Shown: in pieces, positions 38,051-50,000 of the stretch
Layout: each line of letters starts with the position of its first letter
Numbering within the stretch: the stretch's first letter is position 1
Origin: Nemania diffusa
Taxonomy: Eukaryota; Ascomycota; Sordariomycetes; Xylariales; Xylariaceae
Direction: 5' to 3'
Length of the DNA stretch: 64,000 nt
Assembly (NCBI GenBank): GCA_038501195.1
Contig: JBBPUQ010000006.1
Location: forward strand, 1,488,001 to 1,552,000
Program-made: the position numbers and the translations under genes
Notes under the pieces: generated by a model
What the model was told of the DNA's origin: nothing
Seen by the model: only the letters and a program-made list of their open reading frames with translations
Databases searched by the model: none

Positions 38051-40027
38051 ATGATGTCGGGCTGGGAAGATACCAATGACCTGAGGGCTGCACTCCCTCA
38101 ACAGGGCAACGATACTCAAGCTGCGGGCGCCGCAGCTGAGTACCCTAAAGCGCCGAATGGAAATTGGGTTCAAAAAACCCAGAACAACTACGACGAGGAA
38201 GATAAGGATGTCGAGTGGGAGGGGAACGTTAGGGTTTACGAGTGGGATGGAGAGGAGGGAGATATTGGTCCCGAGCATCCACAACTCGAATTCGAGCTCT
38301 TTGGAGATCCCGCCACGCGTGATCCCCAAGGGATTGACTTCAGCAAGTAAGTTCATATTTGACTTATTTCACGTATGCTACCTCCTCTAACACGTATAGA
38401 ATTGCCAAGATCAACGTCACTCAAGAGGGTCTTCAGCGCATTCGTCCCATCGACTCGTTCAAGGACGCTGGCTTGCACCCCGCTATGCTTCGAAATGTCC
38501 AGTTGTGCGGCTACAAGACACCAACTCCAATCCAGCGTTACTGTATCCCGGCCATCAAAATGGGATACGACTTACTTGCAATTGCACAGACTGGTGAGTG
38601 ATGGGCCTCGCTTTCGCAAGCTATAGAGGCTCGTAATAAAGACTAACTATCTCAATTAGGTTCGGGAAAAACCGCTGCATATCTGATTCCTATCTTGAAC
38701 CACCTTATGGGCAAGGCAAAGAAGTTAGCTGCGCCTCGCCCGAGCCCCCAAGAGGCAGATTCTGGTGCTCGCATCCGTGCTGAGCCTTTGGTCGTCATTG
38801 TCGTGCCTGCTCGTGAGTTGGCAATCCAGATTTTCAATGAAGCCCGCAAGATCTGTTATCGCACCATGCTGCGCCCCTGCGTTGTTTACGGCGGAGGGCC
38901 TATGCGCAGTCAAATTGAGAATCTTCGGCGAGGATGTGATGTTCTTATCGGATCGCCTGGTCGTCTCATCGATCTGATGGAACGAGACGATGTGTTGTCA
39001 TTCCGTAGAGTCAAGTACATGGTTATTGACGAGGCTGATGAGATGTTGCATGCCGACTGGGAGGAGGAGTTCAACAAAATCCTCGGCGGTGGAGGTAAGT
39101 TAAAATATCCATACCTACCTCGAGTCTAACTAACGCCAACGACAGACCAGGAAGAGGGCAATGTCAAATATATGCTCTTCTCCGCAACGTTCCCTACGCC
39201 CATCCGAAATCTCGCCAAGACACACCTGGCCGAGAATTACGTGCGTGTCAAAGTCGGGCGCATCGGAAGCACCCACGAGAACATCAAGCAGGATGTCATA
39301 TTTGTAGATCAGTTTATGAAAAAACAAGCCCTGCTTGATCTTCTCTGCTCCTTGAAGCCAGCACGGACCATCATCTTCGTCAACAGCAAGAGAACAGCAG
39401 ACGAACTTGATGATTTTCTGTTCAATAAAGACCTCCCGTGCACCTCCATGCATGCCGACCGCACCCAAAGAGAGCGCGAGGATGCAATGAGAGCATTCCG
39501 AAAGGGAACCACTCCGCTTTTGATTACCACCCCCGTCACTGCTCGTGGAATTGATGTTCGCAACGTCATGCATGTCATCAACTACGACCTTCCGAGCATG
39601 GACCATGGGGGTATTCAGGAATATGTTCATCGCATTGGTAGTTATCTCTTGTTGTACCTCAATACCCACTTACTAACGTGATGCAGGTCGTACTGGACGA
39701 ATTGGCCATCATGGTCTGGCTACCTCGTTCTACACAGAGCGAGATGAGCCCATGGCTAAGCTTTTAGCGATGACTTTAATGGAGACCGGCCAGACAATCC
39801 CGGACTTCCTTGAGCAGTATAAACCCGAAGAGACCGATGTCTCGAAGCTCAAGTTTGAGTACGATACGGACGAGGAAGACCCAGGTGATAATGGCGGGGC
39901 CTGGGACGCTGGTACTGGTGACGGCCAAGCCAGTGGAAATACCTGGAGCGCTAGCACTGATGTTGGTGCTACTAACGGCAGTAATGGTGGTGGAGATGCA
40001 AATGGTTGGGGTGCGCCCGGCTGGTAG
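38051..40027 (+). CDS. DEAD-box RNA helicase, DED1/DDX3-Vasa-like
   Basis: Five exons: 38051-38346, 38400-38593, 38660-39094, 39146-39637 and 39687-40027, giving 585 residues. The four introns are 49-66 bases. The Q-motif region GYKTPTPIQ and Walker A AQTGSGKT (161-168, split by an intron) are present, as are DEAD (287-290), SAT (321-323) and HRIGRTGR (470-477, also split by an intron). An acidic, Gly/Asn-rich tail follows. The enzyme should unwind RNA with ATP; DED1/DDX3 relatives promote translation initiation. Several usually constant motifs are altered: VVPARELA for the usual PTRELA, GSPGRL for TPGRL, DEADEML for DEADRML, and TPVTARGID for TDVAARGLD. This suggests a diverged paralogue more than canonical Ded1. 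The start is MMSGWED at 38051 or the next codon at 38054. A different frame past the stop encodes a more DED1-like tail (see findings). Confidence 0.9.
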
Positions 40028-41282
40028 TGGCTGGGGCGGAGGCGGAGGCGGTATCTCGAAGGTCGAGGTCACATGGTAAAATCGTGAGCCTAGGTCTCAA
40101 GTTGGTGGTATTGAGATAGCTCCTGAAGCTGTGTGGCAATATACCAGCCTGGTACAACATGCGGATGATATCGCATTTTATATGACAGCTGAGGGGGAAT
40201 TGTTTGACGTCAGAGAATCGGCATTAGGATGACACTTCTGATAATATCTCGCCGTGTCTCTAGAGAGCTCTGCCGGTAGTTGTGAGAACTATCTATGCCT
40301 ACTATGGGTTTCACGCATGGCTAGTCATCTAGCAGGAAGGTCAAAAAAGTCATAAAAGTCGGACGGGGTTAGCTGTAGGTATCTAATAGGAAACAAAAAA
40401 AAAATTCGTTGCGCAATAGCTCATATTACTTTCTTCTCTCGCGGTCTTACTATCTTTAGATTTAATATTCTTCTGCGTAAATATCATCACTGTTCTTTCG
40501 TCAATTCTACTCTACTAAACTTCGACTTGTCGAGACTTTTTACACAATCTCGAAAGTTAGCGAGAGCTCCTATATACCACAGCTAAGACACACATCATAT
40601 TGAGGGTACCTTGCCCTACTATTCAAGTGTGCTACTAGTATCTAGCTACACAGGTGAACTTGTGTGAGGGCGGGTAGAGCAGAGCAGAGACCGAGCAGCC
40701 TACCTAGGTACCGTTTCTTAAGCTATAACCTAGCAATATAGTGTTCGCGTCAGTTAGCCTCTCCCACGGTATCAAGGATAGCGTCCGGGGTTTATAGAAC
40801 TCTCATTACAAGAAAAGGGGTAGGGCAAATCCCGTGCTCTAGCAAGGCATCTTAACTAATTGTGTATGCCGACCGAGATCCAGACGAATGGGCCCCCAAT
40901 AAACCTCTCTACGGCTCGTTTGATAACCACAGGTAGTATTAGTCGGGCACCGCTTCGCTCACGCTCAGCTCGCATAAACCTGCCTAAGCCCGCGGTCATC
41001 GCTTTGGGGACATAACTTCGTATTCTATGGATGGACGTAATCGGGACTCGGGCGCAGCGATGGAATTTCCGGAGGGAGGGAGAGAGGTCGGGCTGTGTAA
41101 GGTTTATAGAAGGCAACGAAGACCGAGGGATCAGATATGACTTGATGGAGGCCTAGGCGTTAAATAGAGGGGCTTGCAATCATTCTTCTTTACGTGCGGG
41201 TTGTTTAGATAGCAATCTGCTGCCGGTAGTGAGCAAAGGATGGGCAGGACGCCTCAGTTGACCGCTTGTGTAGCCATGACTC

Positions 41283-41302
41283 AGCCAGCCAGCCAGCCAG
41301 CC
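41283..41302. repeat. Tetranucleotide microsatellite AGCC
   Basis: Five perfect head-to-tail copies of AGCC in a gene-free stretch. Confidence 0.9.
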
Positions 41303-42048
41303 ATGCTTGCTCGGGGTCTGAGCCGGGTCAGTGGCGGAGACGGATGACGTGATATACCAAGGCGGTTTTTTACATGTCGGCGACTGAGGTTGAGGGCTAA
41401 TGGATGAGATAGAACTGTATGCCTAGATAGGGGTCAAGAGGTCTACGAAGGTTCGGTGGTTTTAGGTGCGGTGCGTAACACGGCAGATGTCTGCATAGGT
41501 CGGGATCAGACAAGATCGTAAGTGTGATATCCATAGGCCGGTATAATCCCCGCGTGAGCTGCACTCGTCGTCTACCAAGGATGTGGGTGAGCGCCGTTGC
41601 TCTCCGATAGTGCTGGCAACCACCAGGTTGATGCGAACATTATAATCATCCTTCTCCACGGCTGCCGGCTTAACAGAGCGGTTGCGCATGTGTTTTGCAA
41701 CGGTGAACCGGAATTCCGGTAAAGTATAGGCGGGTATATTAACAGTTATAACTGTCATTTTTTAGCGCATGACTCTAAAGAGACGAATAGAATAAGATAG
41801 TTAATAGGATATAGTTATGTAATGGACGTATATTGATTGCTGCCTAAACGAGCAAGGGTAGCTGTATATTAACTACCTATGATTTTTTAGTAGCGCATAG
41901 AATGACTATACCATAGAATAAAAGGAATCTCTTCATATTCTATCACTCTAATCCATGACTAGGTAGTATAGGAGACTGTCGATACTACATATGTTTAAAT
42001 GTAACAAGAAACGCAGCGCTGCTTGCTGTTGAGATATGAGAGACGGAA

Positions 42049-42088
42049 GGAATCACGAAACTACGGAATCACGAAACTACGGAATCAC
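42049..42088. repeat. 16-base tandem repeat
   Basis: Two perfect copies of GGAATCACGAAACTAC (42049-42064 and 42065-42080) followed by the first eight bases of a third copy. The stretch lies between the DED1-like helicase and the cyclin. Confidence 0.9.
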
Positions 42089-43996
42089 TTAACCTACCGC
42101 CATGTAAAGGAAATACAAGGGCAATGAGCATCAATCATCAACTCATTGTACAATAAGAAGACCTACCTATCTTGTTGGACACCTACCAACGTACCTACCT
42201 ATTTTCTCCGCACTCATCGAATATCCAGGTCGTGAGATACGCATAAGCACATCTCGCGGTTACGTACCCTTAATGCCTACTGTAGGAATAACTAGGCAAG
42301 TAGACTAAGAGAGGAAATCCACATGTGGCGAACATGAAATCTCTTCCGAATCGTGGGATCACCTGCGCGTCTAGACCACGGAACTGGACCAAAACTTGGG
42401 GATAACGCGCCCGAAACAGGCGCATGCGCGGAGAGCGTATCAGAATGTGCTAGTAGGTTAAGAAAAAAAAATCGTACTGGCTCCCAGTACACCCAGCGCG
42501 TGCAGCAACACATATGAAAAACGTAATAACGGAGTGCTAGATAGATGGGGGGCCACGAAGGGGTAGTGTAGGGTAGGGTATCAACTCACATGATCATGTA
42601 ACTATCGTGAATAGCACCGCCAACTTCCCGTAGTAAACCTAGCCAAGATTCACGTGGTAGACTAGCCTGTCGTTTTTCGAGCATCCTCCGCACGACCACC
42701 TCCAAGTTTCATCACGATTACCTACATTGAGGCCATAAATATACACATGCCGAAAAGAGTATGGGTGGTGTGGAGGATTATTCTCGAGTCCTATGTAGTT
42801 GCTATGCTCTTGAAACAGCTGAGTAACTACTGACTCTTGGCACCACACAGCCTAGATAGGTGTTGCCTAGGGACGGGAAGTAAGTAGATGTATGGAGTTT
42901 GGCGACAGGGATAGGTGGTTATCATTCGTTGAATTGATTGGGCGGGGATTCGATTGCAAGCCTTCTCACCAATGACTCACCCACCGATCGATGGGATGCC
43001 GCGTATGTAGTATCATTCCGCCTGATCTCAGGTCAGCAAATCACAAATCCGCAGGCTCACTACTAGGCAAGCCCTAGTCCATGAATGGGCAACTTGCACG
43101 TTCATCAGCCAATTTAGTCGGAATTCGCAAATCGCAAACATTCGATATCCACTTCAATTCTGAAATGCATCAACCATGATTCGTAGCAAATTAAAAATAA
43201 CCCCGATCAAGCGAGGGACACAGACACAACGAGTGTAATGACGAGCCTTGGCTTTCCAGTATGAAGTAGGCGCGGCAATAATCGTCCTGCTCAATGCGAG
43301 GTTCAGATTTGGAAGCTATCATGAAACGGAGTTCCTTTCTGGGTCTTTCTCAAAGAGTCATCTAAGGCTTTTAGTTGTTTGCTAGTTTTTCGGTACGCAA
43401 AAACTTGTACACTAAATCCTCATCGTTTCCACTCAACTTTAAGCTTGTGCAGTTACCGACCCAGGAGTAGTGACAACCGTTTTCCAACGGTGCCAATATC
43501 AACAGGTCGTACACTGTTGTTGAATATTGTAGGTAGGCCAAGCAGGAGCAAATACCACAAACTCCTAGTTAATGCAAATTGGTTACAAGCTTTCCAACCG
43601 CCACAATGCCTGTTTCTGGCAAAGGCACAATTGACGATGCTTGTGTTACTTGCCTGCAACCTCCTCCTCTCTTCCCGCCACACCAAAAATTACCCTTAAA
43701 CACCATACAGAGCCAAGCATGGCCACCAATGAATCGTACAAACAGCAACTAGCCTTCCTGGCGAACCTCCCGTAATGCCGTAATCCAGAAAATGCACGCA
43801 GACAGGTAGCATGCCTTATAAGCATCTCCTGAACCTGCCTTCCAGGTTGTCTATAAACTTAGTAAGCATCAAAGGGTGGTATCAAGGATCCGATATCAAT
43901 GCAGTTTCCCAAAGACAAAGGAAACAGTTGAATATTATCACAAGGATTCGGTATGTCGTAGTTCTCAAAGTAGCTAGCTATAGCTTTTTGATATCT

Positions 43997-46136
43997 TTAA
44001 TTCAATATGCCCTCCCACATTCCTGGGCCTCCAAGCCCTCCAAATGCGGGATGGGTTGCGGGGATAACGTATGGGCGTAGGAGACCTTCAGTCGAGTAGC
44101 AAAGCCGCTTCCTGCATCCATCATGCGAAGTATGAATAGGTGTTCGCTGAACGTCTATATCGGCTGCCGACTGATTGCTTGTCGTCCTATCCAGCCATTC
44201 ATCTTCATTATATGAGTTGCGTTGCCCAGCCAGAATTTGACGGACATTTTCTTGAAGAGAATCGTCAGTTGATACCCGCCGGCTTCGCTTCAAGCCAGGC
44301 CGAGTCGTGCAAACTTCGGTATTCAAATGGTGGTAGTTGTGAAGCTCCTGCAACGCTCGTGCAGCATCCGCGGCATCTTCCATATCACAATCTCGCCTCG
44401 CTATCGGAGTGTCTAACGACATTTGATACAAATCCTTACCCACCGTGCCGGTGTAGGATTCGGGCGAAGACGTGATACAATTCTCTTCAAAGTCCTCTGG
44501 GACCGAAGCAATGGCCGGTTTCATGCTATACCTCTCACCGTACAGCTTCGCATTCCGGCATCGCGCCTGAACATCAAGTTTGACGGGCGGCGCGCTGACC
44601 AGCGACGAAGCTGAAGAGATTGAGGATGAGCGTGATGTACGTGATGAATCCGATATCATCGATTCTGGTGAGGATGCTGTGGAGATAGAATTGGCAACAG
44701 AAGGGCGGCGCGTCAATGAATAACTACGAGGAGATGTATTAATTGGGCATGGCCACCTGTCTAAAGTTTGGGACGCAGACACCTGGGCAGCCTGAGCCAT
44801 AGCAAAACTCATGGAACACCTCCCACCAAGCAACACACTCGTAGTGGTTACGGCAGGAGTGGAGAACCCAGTCAATTGTGGCGTCAGGCGCGGTGTAGGA
44901 AGTAAGCCTAGAGCAGGAGCAAGCCGTCCAGGCGTGTGGACAGTAGCTGGTGCCGGCTCCATTACTGTCGGGGTGGCAATATTTTGAAGGGTTGGAGGCG
45001 TTGGCGTTGCATCGAGAGTTTCGATCATTAAGGTAGATCTAGCCCGGGGTGTTAAAGGCGATGGGTTTGGTGATCGAGACAGAGATGCTAAACGTCTCCG
45101 CGGAGATGGATTAACGGACATTAGCTCTTCGATATTCCCTAGATCGGGGTCAAGCTGAAGAATAAGATTTTTCCAATCCAGACACTGCTGCTCCGATATT
45201 TGGAGGGACGCCGAACCTGAAGACGGGGGTTGAGAAGGTATATGTTTAAGTATAATTTCGGTCCAGCGCTTGAACACCGCATCTGTGATGTGGAGTTTCC
45301 AATTCACCGCGCTCAAAAAGGCCATTTCGTTCTGGTTAATTTCCTGAGTTGCAAGTCCAGAGATTTTGCTCCAAGCTCGCGCGGAGTAATTACGATCTTG
45401 CAGATACTTCGATGCTAAAATTAAGGCGGCCAGAAACATTCGACGGCCACACTGTAGCGCACGCACTGCGTGAATATCGTCGGGCTGCTCCATAGTGAAG
45501 TCATGGTTGGGCACATGTGGCTTAATCAGAATTAAGTAATACAAGGCGACTTGCAAAGTGGAGTAGCTGGTGCGGGAGCGGCGCAGTGTCTCCTGAATGA
45601 AGGTGCGCAGGGGCAATACAGCCTTATGACCCAATTCTTGTCGATGAAAGACCGAGGCAAGGGGCCATATGGCCTCAACTATTTGGGTTGACGAATCTAG
45701 AAGTATTGAGCGCGTGCGACGGGGTGCAGAATTGATCGTTCGGAAGCTTACCAACGAGGTTATCGACAAAATTGACCTTACGATCGCTTTGGCGTGCAAG
45801 GGTAGGAGGGCCATTCCTGGTTACCGCGCTGTTGCTCGTCCGTCGCGGGTTTTGCCGAAGTGGCCGAGGAATTTCAACTTGATGGAATTTTCCAATTCGC
45901 GAAAGACCACGGGTATACTCAACCCGGCAAAGGTTAGGCGGCTGCGAATAACAACAAGAGTCGTATTGATCGAACTCCGAAGCGGAGGAAATTGCTGTAT
46001 TGTCGGATGTTTGGGACGATGGTTCGGAGAACACAGAAGAGGAGGAAGAGGAGGCAGATGAAGCCAAAGAAGAGCTATAAGGGCCATCTACAAGAGACCC
46101 GAGGGTGAGCTTCAGCGAATCATGTTCGCTGTACAT
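43997..46136 (-). CDS. Pho85-type (Pcl) cyclin
   Basis: Two exons on the minus strand, 46136-45752 and 45696-43997, with a 55-base intron; 694 residues. The splice joins FVDNLV to DSSTQIVEAIWPLAS, the conserved start of the Pcl1/2-like cyclin box. The box runs from about 129 to 250 and includes LPLRTFIQETLRRSRTSYST, LQCGRRMFLAALILASKYLQ and EINQNEMAFLSAVNWKLHI. Such cyclins bind the Pho85-type kinase and act in G1 progression and polar growth. Residues 1-128 are Ser-rich, and the 440-residue C-terminal part is Ser/Pro/Thr-rich with several SP/TP sites, likely disordered and phosphorylated. The start is the first ATG of the open frame, MYSEHDSLKLTLGSL. Upstream in-frame codons exist but lack an ATG. 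The product is much longer than yeast Pcl proteins, as in other filamentous fungi. Confidence 0.88.
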
Positions 46137-49118
46137 TTTGAGTGTGATAAAGGGGGGGGAGGTTGAATCTTTAAACCTCCAGTCGCCCGTCGAAACAGAG
46201 TCAACCAATTAGATCGTTATACCGTAGGTAGTTTTGTGAAATCTCTCGTCCAAGTAGCGTCCTCACAACAGTGACATGGGGGCACCGCTGTTGAGCTTCA
46301 AAGAATCGAAAGGTGGCGTTTAGAGGCAAAAGTCTAGCACCAGAGTTTCACGAACGATCAAACCGGAGAACAGAGCAGGACGGACGACTGGAGTGGAGGA
46401 GAGAATAGATATCGCAAGCATTGTGTGGCTGTTGCTTCGGTTGAGGAAACAAGTAGTTATATGGCGGTAGGTGCAGCAACTAGACGATCCTAGACGATCA
46501 TCTAGCTGACTGTGGCGCTACCGTGTATAGCCGAGAACGGAAGTCGAGCTGGTCGAAGTGGCGGTAATAGTAATAAGAGTGGTTGCGATCGAGGACGGCA
46601 AATCGGATGACGAACACCTGGCTGCGCACGTAGTGTAAGTAACGTGTTGGGTAGGTGTGTGTAAGTGGATGGTAAGTTGATTATGCAAGGTACGGGCTGC
46701 AACCACTTTCAACCGATGAAGTGCGCATGGGGGTAAATAGGTGGGATTTGCGCGTGTTTTAAAACGACAACTCGAGGCTGCTGCTGCAGCGGAATGAATA
46801 ACAGGTAACCAACGGCAGTATGACTTGGACAGCGCCCGGGGGTGGGATGAGTCGGCGCGTTGAAGGCAAAGGGGCAACCGAAGACGGACACGGGTGTGGC
46901 AGGGTGGTGGCCAGAAGGTTGACTGACAGTGGTCTCACTTAGCGTTGGTGGTAGCCTTTGGGCGCTGGGCACGCTGCTCGATGACTCTTATCTGGTGATT
47001 AGGTGGCGAAGGCTGGGTGGGGCATTACCGCAGTGCGTCCAGCAGTACGGGATAATCCCAAGACGTGTTGGTGATACAGGGTGGCCCGAGCTCTGGGTTG
47101 CTGAAGCCTGAGATGGCGCCGGACAGGGGTCCTCGAAAACGATGGCTCAGGTGGGCTGGGTGGCTAATTAAGAGGGAGGCGGCCTGGACGGGGCTAGTAC
47201 TAGTGGACAGATGACTCCAAGTGGCACAACAAAGCAGACACAAAGAGACAGGTCAGAGTCTGTGACGACGGTGGGAGCCTGGAAGGTGAATCGACGGATG
47301 AATCCTCCGGTTTCAACAACGCCGGTGGCAAGTGAGCAATGCAAATAAAGGACTGAGGGGAGAGTGAACCATTCGTGACGAATATAAGAAAAATGAGAAT
47401 GACGGAATTAGGGACACATAGGTGCAAGTAGACGGTTTCCTGTTCCTTTGCCTTTTTAAACTTTTGGGTTATGCGCCTTGAGGCCTTTTCGGTGATGGAA
47501 ATATGACTAAGTAAATGTTGCCATAAGGAGAAGGGGAATGCGGTTTGGAAATTGATAAATCGATGAGAACAAGTTGTTTTACGGCGTGTGGATGAGTTCC
47601 TTTGTCATAGGCGCAAGAGTACAAGTGAATGCCACTGCGGACACAAACAAAAGGATGATGGAGCGGTGCTTGTTGGGACGAACAGAGGGATGACAAAACA
47701 GGGGGTTGAAAAGAGTGCTCTGTATACAGATTGCACTCGAGCAGACTTTCAAAAAAGTCGCCTCTTTTTTTTCGATCTTTAGATGTTATAATCGCACATT
47801 GCAACGGCTTTGTTCGATAGAAGAGAGGGAAAACAGGGGGACTCGGCTGCTGCTCGGGGTACAGAGGAGTTTTGAATACCTGAGACTTCGGGCTGCACTG
47901 CGGGCGGACCCCAAGATAGACGGTCAGGAGAGGATCGATTTTACCTACACGGGAATTGGTGTGTACCCCCGTCCATGTGTGAGTCTACATAGTACATGTA
48001 CAGATGTAGTGTGTCTGTATCTGTATGTGTGCGCTGTATGTGTCCCCAGTGCCTGTAGCATTTTGAGCCAGTCAGGTTTGATGCTCTCTCCTCAAGAACT
48101 GCATGCTCACACCCCACAGCCAGCCCGAAATGAATAAGGGAAAGACGGATGGAGTGTGCATAGAGACGCCATGTCTTTCATTGGTCAAGATGGCGCTCCC
48201 TGAGGACGAAAAGAGATAGGAGGGCGACTATATACTAACAATGCGGTGTCATTCTATCGGGGTATTCATCAGCTAATATCCTAGCGTTATATAATATCCT
48301 ACGTTGATTGGCTTATATTGGCTCCACCATACCACACCTGCAGAATGCCTGCAGAATTGGTGGGTAACCATCCCATCATAAGGAGTTTAGCGTAACTGCA
48401 AGATTGCAGCACAATGGCAACAGCCCCCAGCCCGCTACGACTATACCTACCTAACTACGCGTATAGAAATTTGATTGATGAAAGACGGGGTTGGTGGGAG
48501 CTGGGAAGGTGAGGAGTCATCAGTGCATCACGTCTTTATTACATATTCCCAAGACTCCATCCCATCCAACACTGAGAGAACTAGGGAGATACTGGACTTG
48601 GTGTGTTGCGTGCATTACCTACTTAATCGAACCACGAGAGAACCACGAGAGGCAGAACACTGAGGAAGGCGGAATAACCCCCTTCTTATACCTTTTCATA
48701 GCCACGTGCATCTGCTGTTGTTAATATGTAGAGAAAGTTATCTACCGTCCGTGCTGTGATGTAGTGTAGTTACATTACAACGGGACGAACAGTCGAGATT
48801 CTCTGGATAGGTGCATCTCTATCGGTATTGCCTACCTGTCTTCTTGCAAACAACCAGTTAACATGGTAGAACTGCCCGCCTATCTACCGTAGATAGGTAA
48901 AAACTGCATTAAACGAGTCTCGAAATTTTCAAGGTATCGTACCTACCTATCTATTGAGGTACCAAGTATTTGCTGATGCCAGCTGCTTGTTATCGATATC
49001 TACAGTAAGTATTCTGTATGTGGGATACATATGGGATATGGGATATGGTACAGACCTGTAGGTACCTTGTCCGGGGGGTCCGTATTGCTACCACACTTGA
49101 CACCATTCAGGGAGCCGT

Positions 49119-49239
49119 GATGGGATTTCCATCCCATCAGCGTTTCGAGATAAGGGATTGAAACATAACTCTTGCAGTCTAGACTTGCATCATTCAGACT
49201 GCAAGTAATCCCCAGCCTGAATGTAATTTTCTACATTCA
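49119..49239. repeat. Three consecutive inverted repeats
   Basis: Three perfect stem-forming inverted repeats occur within 121 bases: GATGGGA/TCCCATC (49119-49125 and 49132-49138, 6-base loop), CTTGCAGTCT/AGACTGCAAG (49171-49180 and 49196-49205, 15-base loop) and TGAATGTA/TACATTCA (49218-49225 and 49232-49239, 6-base loop). A run of A follows at about 49244. No open frame covers them. Confidence 0.75.
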
Positions 49240-49960
49240 AGTCCAAAAAAAAAACTGCTATTTCTATATTTGGGTTCCAACTTCGCCTTGTCTCCTCACT
49301 AGGCAGTAATAGGGAGTCTAGGGAAGGCTGTACTTTGTGGAGGTGGGATGCGATCGTGGCGGTACAATGTATCTGCCTTCCCCATTCATTCCCTTCCGTT
49401 CATCGGAGAAGGGTTCGTAGATAGAGGGATGCCTGCTACTTACGCAGTATGATTCACTGGATATTGAAATGCAAGCCTTGTCAACTTCAATATTACGGTT
49501 TAATTCGGGTGTTGAAAGCGCTCAGTCTACCCTCGGTCTCTGGACCCTCAGGTTATAATACAAGCTACCTTTGTAGGTATCTAGGTATGGTCTCGGTGTC
49601 ATTTTATTGTGCATAGCTTTATTGATAGTACACAAACCTATAATATTCGTTGCCTACTTTATCCATTACAACGTTAATTAAGTATGCGTACTAGCAGCCA
49701 GCCCTTGTTTCTTCAACAAATTCACTGATGCAGATGCAGGGCTTGAGAGTCCCGCGGACGCCGCCATCTCCCCACCATGCAGAGACATGTACGACTGTGA
49801 ACCTGCGGAATCTAAAAAAACGAACGGCCCCTCCATTCTACTATGTACAGTACTGCGTAATTAAGCAGTGTAACGCACACCGCTGGATGGTGATTCTAGG
49901 CAACGGGAGCGGGTGTGTTCTCGTCATTATCATCGCTGTAATAGCAGTTATCGTAAGGCA

Positions 49961-50000
49961 TACATGAGCGTACATGGGCATACATGGCCGTACATGGGCA
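49961..50000. repeat. 10-base minisatellite
   Basis: Four head-to-tail copies of a 10-base unit, TACATGRGCR with one further variant (TACATGGCCG). The second and fourth copies are identical. Confidence 0.85.

Larger units (their letters stand above)
40028..43996. other. Gene-free spacer between helicase and cyclin
   Basis: No gene supported. The 3' sides of the helicase (plus) and the cyclin (minus) face each other here. A 98-codon minus-strand frame with a real ATG (41462-41758) is unlike any family I recognise and is followed by stops on all sides. Simple repeats are listed separately. Confidence 0.4.

Noticed and set aside
41462..41758. 98-codon minus-strand frame with an ATG (MTVITVNIPAYTLPEF)
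   Set aside because: Reads like a protein over part of its length, but no family is recognised, there are no splice partners, and it lies in repeat-bearing spacer.
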